Assembly (NCBI GenBank): GCA_021292165.1
Contig: CM037879.1
Span: 162,246,886-162,310,885, forward strand
Length of the DNA stretch: 64,000 nt
Reading direction: 5' to 3'
Origin: Shinisaurus crocodilurus
Lineage: Eukaryota > Chordata > Lepidosauria > Squamata > Shinisauridae
Part shown: piece after piece, positions 43,640-54,060 of the stretch
How positions within the stretch are numbered: the stretch's first letter is position 1
Layout: every line of letters starts with the position of its first letter
Made by a program: the position numbers and the translations under genes
The notes under the pieces: model-generated
The model's database searches: none
Told to the model about the DNA's origin: nothing
Seen by the model: only the letters and a program-made list of their open reading frames with translations

Positions 43640-45000
43640 AAGCAAACACTCCTTGATTGATTGAAGACCAGTTTCCTTGATGGCAATAGCCTTTCTTTTA
43701 AGCACACAGCCTCTCCACTGTGTAACTTGGCTGCTGCTCTAAGTATAGAGCTATGTCAACTCAAGGCTGCTTTTACTATACCCTTTTCCTAGGAGGAGCC
43801 TTCTGTCTCATGTGATGTCTAATGAGGTTTAACTAATTACTGTTCTCAAGATGACATTTTCTTGGAAGCCTATTTTTAACTCTTAAGGGCCAAGTCTATA
43901 TTTAAAAATAGCACTCTAATACCTTCGGTGAATAAAGGTATCTTCGTCATCGAGTGGAGGAAAGCTTCTATACACTGGAGAGTAATTTCAGCTGCAGCAC
44001 GAAATAATGACCTGACACTTCTGCTTTGACAACCGTTGAAGACAAGACTAAGAAGATTTAATCATATCCTTGAAGAGTAAGGAAAGGCCAGTAATACTCA
44101 GTTTTGTCAACAGTTCCAAACAAATAATGGAAGTGACAGGGAAATAAAAGGAAGACCAATATAAACAAGGTGCTGATTTCTGTGGGTGACAGATTGATTC
44201 AAGGACTTCTCTTCTTCTGCATGTACTGTCTTCTCACTTTCTCCTGTAGTCCAAACTGAAAAGGATATATAAGGATGTCACTTTACATTTCTTGAAGGAA
44301 AAAACCTGGACCTCAAGCTTGCCTGGGAGTCATATGCTGAAGCACTGATCTCTAGTCCAGGATGCATGTGGGCTACATATGATTACTCTGTGGTACATAG
44401 AAGATGCTCTTCCCATGCTCAGAAGCAATCTTATCTTTATTTTTATTTCATTCATGTGAGAGTTGAACACTAGCATTTGAGAGAAATCCTCAGTCTGAGA
44501 AAATAACAGATGTTCATGGTATTATTAAAACATATGGGTTGAGTGGTTTTGCAATGCATTTCTCATACTTCTGTGAGGAAGAATAGGGTGTTAAGATGAA
44601 CTCATACAATTTCTCAGCTGCCCTACCTTCCAACCCACCCCCTCCCACACTTTCTTTCCCTAGGATCTGTGTGAGGGTTTTCCCCAGCCAAATGGACTTT
44701 TAGCTTCCCTCACAGCAGCTCCAACTGATCCTTCAAGAGCATTTATTATTAACATTCCATGACATTACAGCCGTTGAGCCAAAGAAGGCAGAGGCAGGGG
44801 TTCATATCATATGTGATATACAATACCTATTTTTGAACATAATATATGAGATTGTATTTATTTGTTTATTTCAGGAATTTATATCCCATTTTTTAAAATT
44901 TGAAACAAAATTCCCAAAGTGGTCAAAAATAAATATTCATTAAAACACTTTAAAATATAACAATTAATAAATGCCAAAACACATAGCAGGAGACCAGAAG
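43640..45000. other. Non-coding DNA upstream of the WDCP coding exon
   Basis: Probably the WDCP first intron, because the promoter is expected near 53.5 kb. No further exon was recognised. Confidence 0.4.
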
Positions 45001-45050
45001 GGTACTTCCAGACAGAGGGGTCCTAGTGCTACCAATCAAAAGGCATTAAT

Positions 45051-47235
45051 CATAGAATCATAGAAAAGTAGAGTTGGAAGGGGCCTACAAGGCCATCGAG
45101 TCCAACCCCCTGCTCAATGCAGGAATCCAGGTCAAAGCATCCCTGACTGATGGCTGTCCAGCTGCACCTTGAATGGCTCCAGATTGGGAGACCCCACCAC
45201 CTCCCTAGGTAGTTGGTTCCATTGTCTTATTGCTCTGACAGTCAGGAATTTTTCCTGATGTTTAGGTGGAATCTAGGTTCCTGTAACTTGAGCCCATTAT
45301 TCCGTGTCCTGCAAACTGGGATGATCGAGAAGAGATCCTGGCCCTCCTCTGTGTAACAACCCTTCAAGTACTGGAAGAGTGCGATCATATCTCCCCTCAG
45401 TCTCCTCTTCTGAAGGCTAAACATGCCCAGTTCTTTCAGTCTCTCCTCATAGGGCCTTGTTTCCAGTCCCTTTATCATCCTTGTTTCCCTCCTCTGAACC
45501 CTCTCCAGTTTGTCTACGTCCTTCGTAAAGTGTGGTGCCCAGAACTGGACACAGTACTCAAGATGAGGCCTAACCAGTGCCGAGTAAAGGGGAATTATCA
45601 CTTCACACGATTTGGAAGCTATATTTCTATTAATGCAGCCCAAAATAGCATTTGCCTTCTTTGCAGCCACATCGCATTGCTGGCTCATATTCAGTTTGTG
45701 ATCTACCACAATTCCAAGATCCTTCTCACTTGTAGTATTGTTGAGCCAAGGGTCCCCCATTCTGTAACTCTGCATTTGGTTTCCTTTCCCTAGGTGCAGC
45801 ATTTGGCATTTATCCCTATTAAATTTCATTCTGTTGTTTTCGGCCAAGCGCTCCAGCCTATCGAGATCGCTTTGAATTTTGTTTCTGTCTTCCAGAGTAT
45901 TAGCTATTTCACCCAACTTTGTGTCATCTGCAAATTTGATAAGCATTCCCTGTATCGCCTCATCCAAGTCATTAATAAAAATGTTGACGAGCACTGGGCC
46001 CAGGACTGAGCCCTGTGGTACCCCACTCATTACCTCTCCCCACTTTGAGAAGAAACCATTGATAAGCACTCTTTGAGTCCGATTCTGTAGCCAATTGTGG
46101 ATCCACCTGATAGTTGTTCCATCTAGCCCACTTTTAGCTAGCTTGCTAATCAGGATATCATGAGGCACTTTGTCGAAAGCTTTGCTGAAGTCCAGATATA
46201 TTATGTCCACAGCATTCCCATAGTCCACAAGGGAGGTTACCCGATCAAAAAATGAGATCAGATTAGTCTGGCAGGATTTGTTCTTGACAAATCCATGCTG
46301 GTGATTCTGCAAACAATCACTGCATTGTTTTCAAGGTGCTTGCAAACTGACCTTTTAATAATCTGCTCCAAAAATTTCCCAGGGATTGATGTCAGACTGA
46401 CTGGCCTATAGTTCCCAGGTTCCTCCTTCTTGCCCTTTTTGAAGATGGGAACAACATTTGCCCTCCTCCAGTCATCTGGCACTTCACCTGTCCTCCCATG
46501 ATTTCTCAAAGATAATCGACAGTGGTTCTGAGAGTTCTTCTGCCAGTTCCTTTATTACTCTAGGATGCATGCAGCTCATCAGGCCCTGGAGATTTAAACT
46601 CGTTCAGAGTAATCAGGTGCTCCTTGACCATTTGCCTATCAATCTCAAGCTGCAATCCTGCCCCTTCAGTCTGCACTTCAGGTTTGCCAGGGAGGCTCAT
46701 AGACCCTCTTTTGGGAGAAGACCGAGCTGAAGTAGGAATTGAACATTTCTGCCTTTTCTTTGTCTTCTGTTATCAATTTGCCATCCTCATTGCATAGTTG
46801 AACCACCATTTCTTTCCTCTGTCTTTTATTATGCATGTATCTGAAGAAAGCTTTCTTGTTGTTTTTAGCATCCCTCGCTAACCTTAGCTCATTCTCAGCT
46901 TTAGCCTTCCTGACACTATTCCTGCAGTTCTGTGCTACCTGCCTGTCCTGTCCTCTTCCTTGTAGCGTGTCCTTCCTTCCACTTCCTACACATGTCCTTT
47001 TTTGTTTTCAGGTCATCTTTGAGTTTATTGTGAAGCCACATTGGCTTCTTCTGTTGCCCTCTGCCTTTTTTCCTTGTGGGAATTGTTTGCAATTGTGCCT
47101 TTAAAATTTCCTTTTTTAAAAACTCCCACCCATCCTGGGCTCCTTTTCTCATTAGAGTTGCTTGCCATGGGACCTTACTTATCATTGTTCTGAGTTTGTT
47201 AAAATTGGCTTTCCTAAAATCCAGGGTACGCGTTT
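45051..47235 (-). mobile_element. CR1 LINE, 5'-truncated
   Basis: On the minus strand the 3' end carries the CR1 terminus (TAGAGTTGGAAGGGGCC in reverse, with ATTCTATGATT at the tip, 45051-45070). Upstream it encodes most of a reverse transcriptase. The endonuclease and ORF1 are absent. It inserted into a family A MITE. Confidence 0.93.
45242..46312 (-). pseudogene. CR1 reverse transcriptase, partial
   Basis: 356 codons open, beginning QNHQHGFVKNKSCQTNL. It contains IIYLDFSKAFDKVPHDIL (RT motif A, Asp in place), GVPQGSVLGPVL (motif B) and LIKFADDTKL (motif C, ADD), then the CR1 C-terminal region (LVRPHLEYCVQFW, KLERVQRR). Upstream pieces (46509-46258 and 47185-46916) continue the same protein in other frames, so at least one frameshift separates them. 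The complete protein is not encoded. Confidence 0.93.
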
Positions 47236-47420
47236 GGCTACACTCAGTGTTGTCTGGATCCCCTGTAAAATTCCGTGAATGAGTCAGGATGATTGCACCC
47301 TAAAAGAATAAAAGCAGCATCTGCAATAAAAAATTAAAACAACAATTAAAACAGCTACAAAAATTCACAACAGATCACTATTGTTGCTAATATGATATCC
47401 TTGCAGGAAAAGCACAATAA

Positions 47421-47512
47421 GGCTGCAATCCTGTACACATTTACCTGGAAGTAAGTCCCATTGAACTCAATCGGGCTTACTTCTGAATGGACATCTATAG
47501 GATTGCAGTATG
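47421..47512. repeat. P90 palindromic repeat, good copy
   Basis: GGCTGCAATCCTGTACACAT, ACCTGGAAGTAAGTCCCATT, then AATCGGGCTTACTTCTGAAT, CATCTATAGGATTGCAG. Halves are inverted copies. Confidence 0.9.
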
Positions 47513-47650
47513 AGGCTTTGGGGATTTATTTTATTTTATTTTATTTTTGGTAGAGGGAGAAGCCATTTCTCTCCCATAGTAGAAGGAACTCCAAATGAAA
47601 TGCCTTCCCTCTGAAACTCTGTTAACATGATATTATGGCTTATATATACA

Positions 47651-47815
47651 GGCCTGTGGCTTACGCTGGCTCAGCTTGTCCGAGTGTGGAAAGCTAAGCA
47701 GGGTCAGGCCTGGTTATTACTTGGATGGGAGACCCCTCCTCTAGTTTCCTGCATTGAGCAGGGGGTTGGACTCAATGGCCTTGTAGGCCCCTTCCAACTC
47801 TATGATCTATGAAAT
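47651..47815 (+). mobile_element. Composite SINE: 5S rRNA-derived head, CR1 3' tail (copy 1)
   Basis: 47690-47744 follows the 3' half of vertebrate 5S rRNA: AAGCTAAGCAGGGTCAGGCC and TTGGATGGGAGACC, covering the internal control region (A box, intermediate element, C box). From 47745 (CCTCCTCTAGTTTCCTGCA) it passes into CR1 3' sequence (GAGCAGGGGGTTGGACTC, TTCCAACTCTATGATC). The 5' part (GGCTTACGCTGGCTCAGC) is a diverged 5S start. It would be transcribed by pol III and moved by CR1. Confidence 0.85.
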
Positions 47816-47819
47816 CTAT

Positions 47820-48265
47820 ACCAAACTCTGCTGCATCTTTGATCTAAGGAGTACATCAATTTACAAAGGTAAAACCAACCACCAGGTGGTGCCTCTTTTA
47901 GTTACATGGGCACAATTCTGGAACTAATTAAAGCAGACTTGCAGGTAAGTCTGCAAATGTTACCAGCACACAAAATATTTGAATAGCTAGCCCACTCACA
48001 GAGACCTATTTTAGTTATTTGTGGCACACACTGATGACCTGAAAGAAAGGGAGAAAATCTGTTTTCCTCCAGTTTACAAAAAAGTACCGTAAGTGGCCTG
48101 GCTCAAATCTCAAAAATACAATTGCGACTTCCAGTTTAAAACTATTGCCACTTCCAAAATTTCACTAAAACATAGGGGAGAAGGACCCCAGCCCCCTCCC
48201 CCCCCCCCAAGCACTGGATTACTTTTTTTGGTAACTGAGTGTAAACTTTATTTACCAAAATACCA
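47820..48265. other. Non-coding DNA
   Basis: No feature recognised apart from a short C-run at about 48190. Confidence 0.4.
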
Positions 48266-48480
48266 TGGGGCTGTATCCAATTGGACACTAGCAGTAATGT
48301 AAATTACATTGCATTACTGTATGGGACCTCTAGCACAACACCAATAGCGTTAGCTGGTGTGATGGGTTTTCCGAGGAATCCCATTGTGCCAGCTAACACT
48401 ATTGATGTTGTGCTACAGGTCTCTTATGTGAGTGCAATGTAATTTATGTTAGTGGTACTGTCCAACTGGATACTGCCCCA
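48266..48480. repeat. Palindromic MITE, 215 bp
   Basis: Left end TGGGGCTGTATCCAATTGG, then GTAATGTAAATTACATTGCA. Right end is the inverse: TGCAATGTAATTTATG, CCAACTGGATACTGCCCCA. The interior also pairs (AGCGTTAGCTGG with CCAGCTAACACT). Confidence 0.88.
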
Positions 48481-48836
48481 TGAACAGTATGATCCAAAAA
48501 TACAGTATGTGTGAATTCATACAAGCGTATATCAACAATAAATAAAAAAATCATAATTATTACGATTCTTATATAAGATAGAAATAGCCTTAACACATTG
48601 GATTAGTTCTTGATGATTATGTTTAGGATTGCATCCTTAGCTTGTAAATTGAGCTAAACACTTTCTTCTTACTAATGGCTATTACAATGCCTTCTACAGC
48701 TGGGCCTTGATGCCCATCTGATTACACAGACATACAGTCTTCTAAAGTACAAAATGAAGAAAAAGTTTTTGACATACCGAATGCAAGTTGTACACAGAGT
48801 ACCAAGCAAACCAAATGCATTCATGCTTAAAAGCAA

Positions 48837-48884
48837 ACAAAACATTTCATTCAGGTCCCCCTGCACCTGAATGAAATGTTTTGT
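48837..48884. repeat. Perfect 20-bp hairpin
   Basis: 48837-48856 and 48865-48884 are exact reverse complements around an 8-nt loop. Short and isolated; function unknown. Confidence 0.85.
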
Positions 48885-49162
48885 GTGTGTACAGAATGTG
48901 GATCAAAACAGGGTCACTGTGTAGAAGGTCACATATTGCAACACAATATCCTCATGTCCAAATTCTTTTCTGAACATTTTTATCCTTGGGTGGTGGTGTG
49001 TCATAGACTAGACACATTGGAAGAAATCCAAACCAGAGAAAACTACCAGCTTTCTTCATTTGGGAAAGTATGACTTTGCAACAGAAATCAATTGATATTC
49101 TAAATGCACCAATAAATGACTCAGTGGTTTTACGCTGATTCAGACATTGAGACAGGCAGATG

Positions 49163-49164
49163 GT

Positions 49165-49200
<36 letters not shown>

Positions 49201-49419
49201 TATCCCACCTTTTTTCCTGAAAGGAACCCAAGGTGGCTTACATGATCCTCATCTTCCTCTCCATTTTATCCTCACAACAACCCTGTGAGGTAGGTTAGAC
49301 TGAGAGTCAGTGACTAGCCCAAAGTCACCCAGTGCGTTTCATGGCCGAGCGGGGACTAGAACCCGGATCTCCCGAGTCCCAGTCCAACACTCTAACCACT
49401 ACGCCACACTGGCTCTACA
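49163..49419 (-). mobile_element. Sauria-type SINE, nearly complete
   Basis: In reverse orientation: (TATT)n tail at 49163-49200, ATCCCACCTTTTTTCC, ATTTTATCCTCACAACAACC, AAGTCACCCAGTGCG, and the tRNA-like head (GGGACTAGAACCCGGATC ... ACTCTAACCACTACGCC) at the right end. Confidence 0.93.
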
Positions 49420-49936
49420 GTGTACAGTAGTGGTACAGTACTGTACAGATGGTACAGTCCTCTTTTGCCTAAGATCAAGTGTAGTATCTCAGGATGCAAG
49501 CAGAAGGGGGAAATAGCTTATCTGAAAGTGCTCCCATATCAGTCTAGCCTGCATGTGGGAAGCCAACAGTTCCAAGAGACTGTGGGTAAACTTTCTGTGT
49601 TCTCCTCTTCCCTTCTTAAGCAGTGAGTAGTTCAATTCAATCCCTCCCTTGCACAGCCTCTTAAAGCTTTCTACCTACCGTACTTACGGTAGTATTTCTG
49701 GGTGAAGACCTCAAGAAGACTTCAGTACCTTTAACAGAAGAGTTTCTATTATGGAATAGAGAATTCTCTATTACTGCAGTTTAAGCATTTTGACTGAAAG
49801 TATTTTGTTTCCAGTTAGTTTTAGCTGGTAAATAACATACCTTAAGTATAAGTTATTTTTGGGGACAGTAAACTTATTCTAAAAAATGAAGTATTCTGCT
49901 GGTGAATATTGAACTAATCTGGTAAAAATTCATTAC
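49420..49936. other. Non-coding DNA
   Basis: No feature recognised. Confidence 0.4.
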
Positions 49937-50183
49937 AGTAATACCTTGGATTGCAAGTAACTTGGTCTGAGAGCATTTTGCAAGACAAGCAAAAAAAAAA
50001 ATTTAAAATTGACTTGATAAACGAGCAAGGTCTTGCAAGACAAGTAGTGTAGGGATGTAACCACTCACCTTGAGTGGGCGTAGTGGGCTCATGCCCGCCA
50101 GAGACTCGCTTTGATATAAGAGTGTTTTGAATTACAAGCACGGTTCCAGAATGAATTATGCTCTCAATCCAAGGTATTACTGT
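49937..50183. repeat. Mariner/Tigger-type MITE
   Basis: Terminal repeats CAGTAATACCTTGGATTG and CAATCCAAGGTATTACTG are exact inverses, bounded by TA on each side (TTA|CAG ... CTG|TAT), as expected for Tc1/mariner-group TA target duplication. About 247 bp; no transposase. Confidence 0.9.
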
Positions 50184-50579
50184 ATATAGTTTAAGGTTTG
50201 GGATAATATTTTTAAATCCCCTTTTTATTCAATGGGGAGAAAATTACACAGCACAAATTGTAGATAATGAAAGCAAAAATTAACTTGCTATCTACAGACA
50301 TTATGATTTTGTTTAGTGTTTAGGAATGACATGAAGGCTGGTAGCGCTATCAGAAATTTGCCTCTGTGCATTTCCTTTTTAAAAAATGACATTCTAAATT
50401 TAAAAAAATGTTAAGTTTAAGAGAAAATTAAGACTTGTTCAAATTTACTCATCTTCCCCAGAACATAGAAATTGTAATTTAAGGCTCTTGCCTTAACATT
50501 TGCTCTGTGTAACTGTAAGCAGTAAAATGTCTTACAAATGTTCTATGTTACAACTTAGGATCCACATACGTTCCGTTAA

Positions 50580-50672
50580 GCTGTAATTCTATACACACTT
50601 ACCTGTCCCATTGGTAAGCTCAATGGGGCTTATCTTGCAGTATACATGTATAGGATTGCCCTGTCAGTCTTC
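50580..50672. repeat. P90 palindromic repeat
   Basis: GCTGTAATTCTATACACAC, CCCATTGGTAAGCTCAATGG, GTATACATGTATAGGATTGC. Confidence 0.8.
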
Positions 50673-50787
50673 AGTCCTTTTTCTCGGTAGGTCGAGGGCA
50701 ACACTGAAGACAAGGTCATCATGGGGGATAGTGTCTTCTTAGTTATTCATTTATTATTTATTTATTCTGGACATATTGTGCTTAGTG

Positions 50788-51134
50788 CAGTGCTTCTCAA
50801 ATAGTGGGGCGGGCCCCCCAGGGGGGGCGCGAGGCTCTGTAAAGGGGGGCTCGTTTGACCTCAGTTAAAAGTTTTTTTTAATATTGTGTTCCTTTAAATC
50901 CTGTGCTCCTTTAAATCTTTTCTGCTACAGTTAATAAAGCTATTCTTTGTTGTAAATTGATCCACATTTCTTTCTTTTTTTATTCTCTTATACGTTAATA
51001 AGGATACAGTGTTATGCAGAGGTGTACTTATAATAATTTTATAGACAAATGATACTATTTACAGTCGTGCGGGGGGCGCGAAATGTTTTCTTCTTCCTAG
51101 GGGGGGCATGACAGAAAATAATTGAGAAGCACTG
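50788..51134. repeat. hAT-type non-autonomous transposon with exact 8-bp target duplication
   Basis: Ends CAGTGCTTCTCAA and TTGAGAAGCACTG are perfect inverses. Identical GCTTAGTG flanks lie at 50780-50787 and 51135-51142. The subterminal parts are G-runs (AGTGGGGCGGG; GGGGGGCATGAC). 347 bp, no transposase. Confidence 0.95.
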
Positions 51135-51189
51135 GCTTAGTGAGATCTGTTGTAATCTACCATACTTTAGTAATCTATCATAACTTTGT

Positions 51190-51315
51190 TTAGGGGTAGG
51201 CAACCTGGTGCCCTCCAGATGTTTTGAACTACAACTCCATAATCCCTTACCATTGGTCATGCTGGCTGGGGGTGATGGGAGTTGTAGTACAAGCCATCTG
51301 GCATTCAATCAGGGC
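51190..51315. repeat. Palindromic hAT-type MITE copy
   Basis: GGCAACCTGGTGCCCTCCAG and GAACTACAACTCCATAATC pair with GGGAGTTGTAGTACAAG and CCATCTGGCATTC. Confidence 0.7.
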
Positions 51316-51925
51316 CACAGCGGGATGTTCAAGAATGAACTCAAAAGGGCACCTTTAACCTTTTGCAAAAATACAAAGTTACATAATATAACAATACTCT
51401 GATAAACGTACGCTAACATTAAATGTGATTTAAGACAATATAGCTCTTAACATTTAATCTAAAATGTCCAGATTGTGAGTAGTAGTGGCATCGTCAGTAC
51501 CAACAGATATAACATGTCGTACCAAGAAAAGGCAACCTCAACTTACATACCAGGAAACCAGGGCTAACTGGAGGACAGGGGTGGCTTACCAAACAGACAC
51601 AAAAGTGTAATGAACAAAGGTAAGTATCAAAACGATAACCCACTTTGGTCCCATCCACTTTTTGGCTTTGACCCTGCCTACTGCTGGCATGTGGCCCCTG
51701 GAAGGTTTCCCACAGGTTCCCCACCGCTGATGCATAGGATTGTAGTAATTTGATTTCTTGACTCAGACTCAAACTTAGGCCTTCCTGCCTCCTACATACA
51801 GGAAGAGTGGGCATAGAGCTGCTTGCTTGCACTCTGACTGGCTCTTGCATTCCAGTAAAGCCTTCCCTTTTGGCCTTGGGTCTGCCTCTTTATTAAGAGT
51901 GCTAGAGTAAGACCAGTGTGCCAGG
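51316..51925. other. Non-coding DNA
   Basis: No feature recognised. Confidence 0.4.
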
Positions 51926-52550
51926 GATGGGGACTCGGACTCCAGGACTCGACTCGTGAGTCGGACTGAGTCCCCCCTCTGACTCGAGTCAGACTCGAGT
52001 CCCAATATTTTTAATGGGACTCGAGACTTGACTCGGGACTCGAGACCAAGGACGTGTTCCAAAATTGTGTTCCTCACAAGTTTATTTTTTAAAATCATTT
52101 TCCTAAAATGCAACCTTTCGGACATTTTGGGTTTGGCTGCCTCTGCCTGCCTGTTTGGGGTTCCCAGAATCCTCCTCTGCCTGCCTGGTCTCTTCTTAAC
52201 CAGTTCCACAGTTTGAATTGTCCAAGACAAAGGCCTCTGCCTGCCTGTTTTGGGGTTCCCTGCCTACTCTGCCTGCCTGGTTATTTTGGGTTTGTCTGCT
52301 TGGTCTGTTCTTGCCAAAATCAGTTGCAGAGTTTTGAAATAAAAAGGCACACTTGTGCCTAGAATTTATTTAAGCCACACATCTGAAGTAGCCTTATTTT
52401 GTTGGAGGAAACCCCCCATTGATTTTAATAGGGACTCGTGGAGTCAGCTTTGGGAGTGACTCGTGACTCACCATTTTGGACCAAGGACTTGGACTCGATT
52501 CCAAAGACTCGTGACTCGACTCGAGACCAAGGACTCTTCAAATCCCTGTG
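51926..52550. repeat. TIR element rich in GACTCG motifs
   Basis: Starts CAGGGATGGGGACTCGGACTC and ends GGACTCTTCAAATCCCTG, an imperfect inversion (CAGGGAT / ATCCCTG). Both ends are packed with GACTCG/CGAGTC words, including GACTCGAGTC palindromes, at 51937-52050 and 52428-52535. The centre is ordinary DNA with three related segments (CTCTGCCTGCCTG...). Probably a non-autonomous hAT-like element; an exact target duplication was not found. Confidence 0.7.
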
Positions 52551-53419
52551 TGCAGGAGGCCCAAGAGTTAAAACACATTGGACCATTCCATAGCCTGTAG
52601 ACTATTTAAAGGGGGGGGGGGGGTTGACAAAGGATTCAAGGAATGTAATGTATATGAGAATCACCCAAGTAGATTAAAGCAAGCTAACTCTCTCCTTTTC
52701 TTCTACTTGACTTCTATGTATTTAGCAAGACAGGGTTAGACTCTTTCCCTCTAGCACCAGGAGGTGGAACAATACAAAAGCTTGGGTGCATCAGGGAATT
52801 GCAGGGAGCAGTTTAACTGCTGTTTTCCCAAACTCTTTTCTGTCTACATCCTATTCTAACATTGAAAGTGATTCAAGTGGGCAGTTAGTATAAAGGAAGC
52901 TGTAATGTCACAAATTTGAGGCCTACATTCTTAAATAGTGTACACCAGTGCTCCAGGTGGGGGGCAATGAAGCCCCTGGCCCCACCCAGACTGTGTCCCC
53001 CTGACCCAAGTTCAATGCCACTTTTCTGCCATGGACTTCCTAGAGGTATCTGGTTGGCCACCACTGTGGGCTGCTGGCCTGCTTTATCCAGCAGGGCTCT
53101 TCTTATGTTCCTGTCCAGACTGCCAGTGGTAATAGCTGCACCATCCTTACTGCTTGTATTTTCTGAGGCCACTGGCAGGATTGCTGCAGGATTTCGAGAC
53201 TATTCTGCAATTGCAGCTTGTGGGGGTGGGGCGGGCATAAGTGGACACTTGGCATATCCGTATGACACCTGCCTCAAACCTGAGCTGCGTCAGAAACGGT
53301 GTAGCATTGGCGCTGAGGGCTTGAGGCATTCGGCATCAAGGATGAACTCAGCAGAGAGAAGTAATGTCATCCCTGTTCCAAAACAACAAAAAACCTGGCC
53401 CTGGATCAGCTCCACGCAC
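52551..53419. other. Non-coding DNA upstream of the shared promoter
   Basis: A G-run at 52611-52623. At about 53015-53130 a LINE-derived fragment (GTATCTGGTTGGCCACCACT, GCAGGGCTCTTCTTATGTTC) is related to 55920-56030. Confidence 0.5.
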
Positions 53420-54060
53420 ACGTGTACACGTTTGGACAATCCGACACTGCGCTGCGAAATGAGCAGCCGCCACTTCCCACAAGGAAACTGGATTTCATTC
53501 AGTCAGCAAGCGCTCAACTGTGCTGCTTTTGCCCACTTGCCTCCTCCCTCTTACTCCGGGCTGCCGCCGCCGCCAAACAAATCCTAATGAAGCGAAGCCG
53601 GGGAGGTCTTCTTCTCCCTCCCTCTGCAGGAGCCCCGCCTTTCCTGTGCAACTGAGCGGGGGGGGATTGGATGGAGAAGCCGGGAGCCCCCCTCGCAATT
53701 TTTCCATTGGCCGAGCGCACTGATGGACAGCTCGGAGGGCGCTTGTCCGTCAGCTGGTAAAGCGGGGTATGCGCTCCGTGGAGGGTCTGGCTGAGCCGGG
53801 ACTGAGGGAAGCAGAGTGCTGCTGCTTGGAGGGAGCGGATCCAGAGGGAAAACGTGCTACGTCTGGAGCATTGCGGCCATGGGTGTGGAAGTCGAGACCA
53901 TCTCGCCAGGAGACGGTGCGGTACCAGCCCTCGCCTCCTTCCTCCTTTGGTCTGAATTGAGAAGCGCAGAGACGGGGGGAGGGGGTTGTGGCTCGGAGGA
54001 GCCCTGTGTGTGCGCCACTGCAGGGGAAAATGTGGTATGTGAGGGAGAAAACGTGTGTGT
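53420..54060. promoter_or_regulatory. CpG-rich head-to-head promoter region of WDCP and FKBP1B
   Basis: The block is GC- and CpG-rich against AT-rich flanks, contains FKBP1B exon 1, and lies upstream of WDCP on the other strand. In human the two genes are also arranged head to head. The WDCP first exon is expected on the minus strand at about 53.4-53.7 kb but I could not place it. An inverted CCAAT box (ATTGG) lies at about 53705. Confidence 0.7.
53879..53915 (+). CDS. FKBP1B: FKBP1B, coding exon 1
   Basis: ATG in a strong Kozak context (GCGGCCATGG) opens MGVEVETISPGD plus one base, followed by donor GTGCGG. This is the N-terminus of the 12.6-kDa FK506-binding protein; human FKBP12.6 has Ile where this has Val5, as I recall it. 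The phase (one base) matches exon 2 exactly. FKBP1B is a cytosolic peptidyl-prolyl isomerase that binds and stabilises the ryanodine receptor RyR2. The preceding 100-150 nt are probably 5' UTR. FKBP1A, the paralogue, starts similarly, but the WDCP neighbour supports FKBP1B. Confidence 0.92.

Larger units (their letters stand above)
45002..47310. repeat. MITE family A copy split by a CR1 LINE
   Basis: The left half (GGGTACTTCCAGACAGAGG, TCCTAGTGCTACCAATC) is at 45000-45050. The right half (GTTGTCTGGATCCCCTGTAA, TTCCGTGAATGAGTCAGG, ATTGCACCCTAAAAG) is at 47249-47310. The CR1 element lies between them. Confidence 0.75.

Noticed and set aside
47690..47744. 5S rRNA gene
   Set aside because: Only the 3' half resembles 5S rRNA and it is fused to a CR1 tail, in two copies; it is a SINE and not a functional 5S gene.
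52916..53587. 223-codon plus-strand ORF upstream of FKBP1B
   Set aside because: Covers a LINE fragment and the GC-rich promoter; composition-driven, no recognisable domain.
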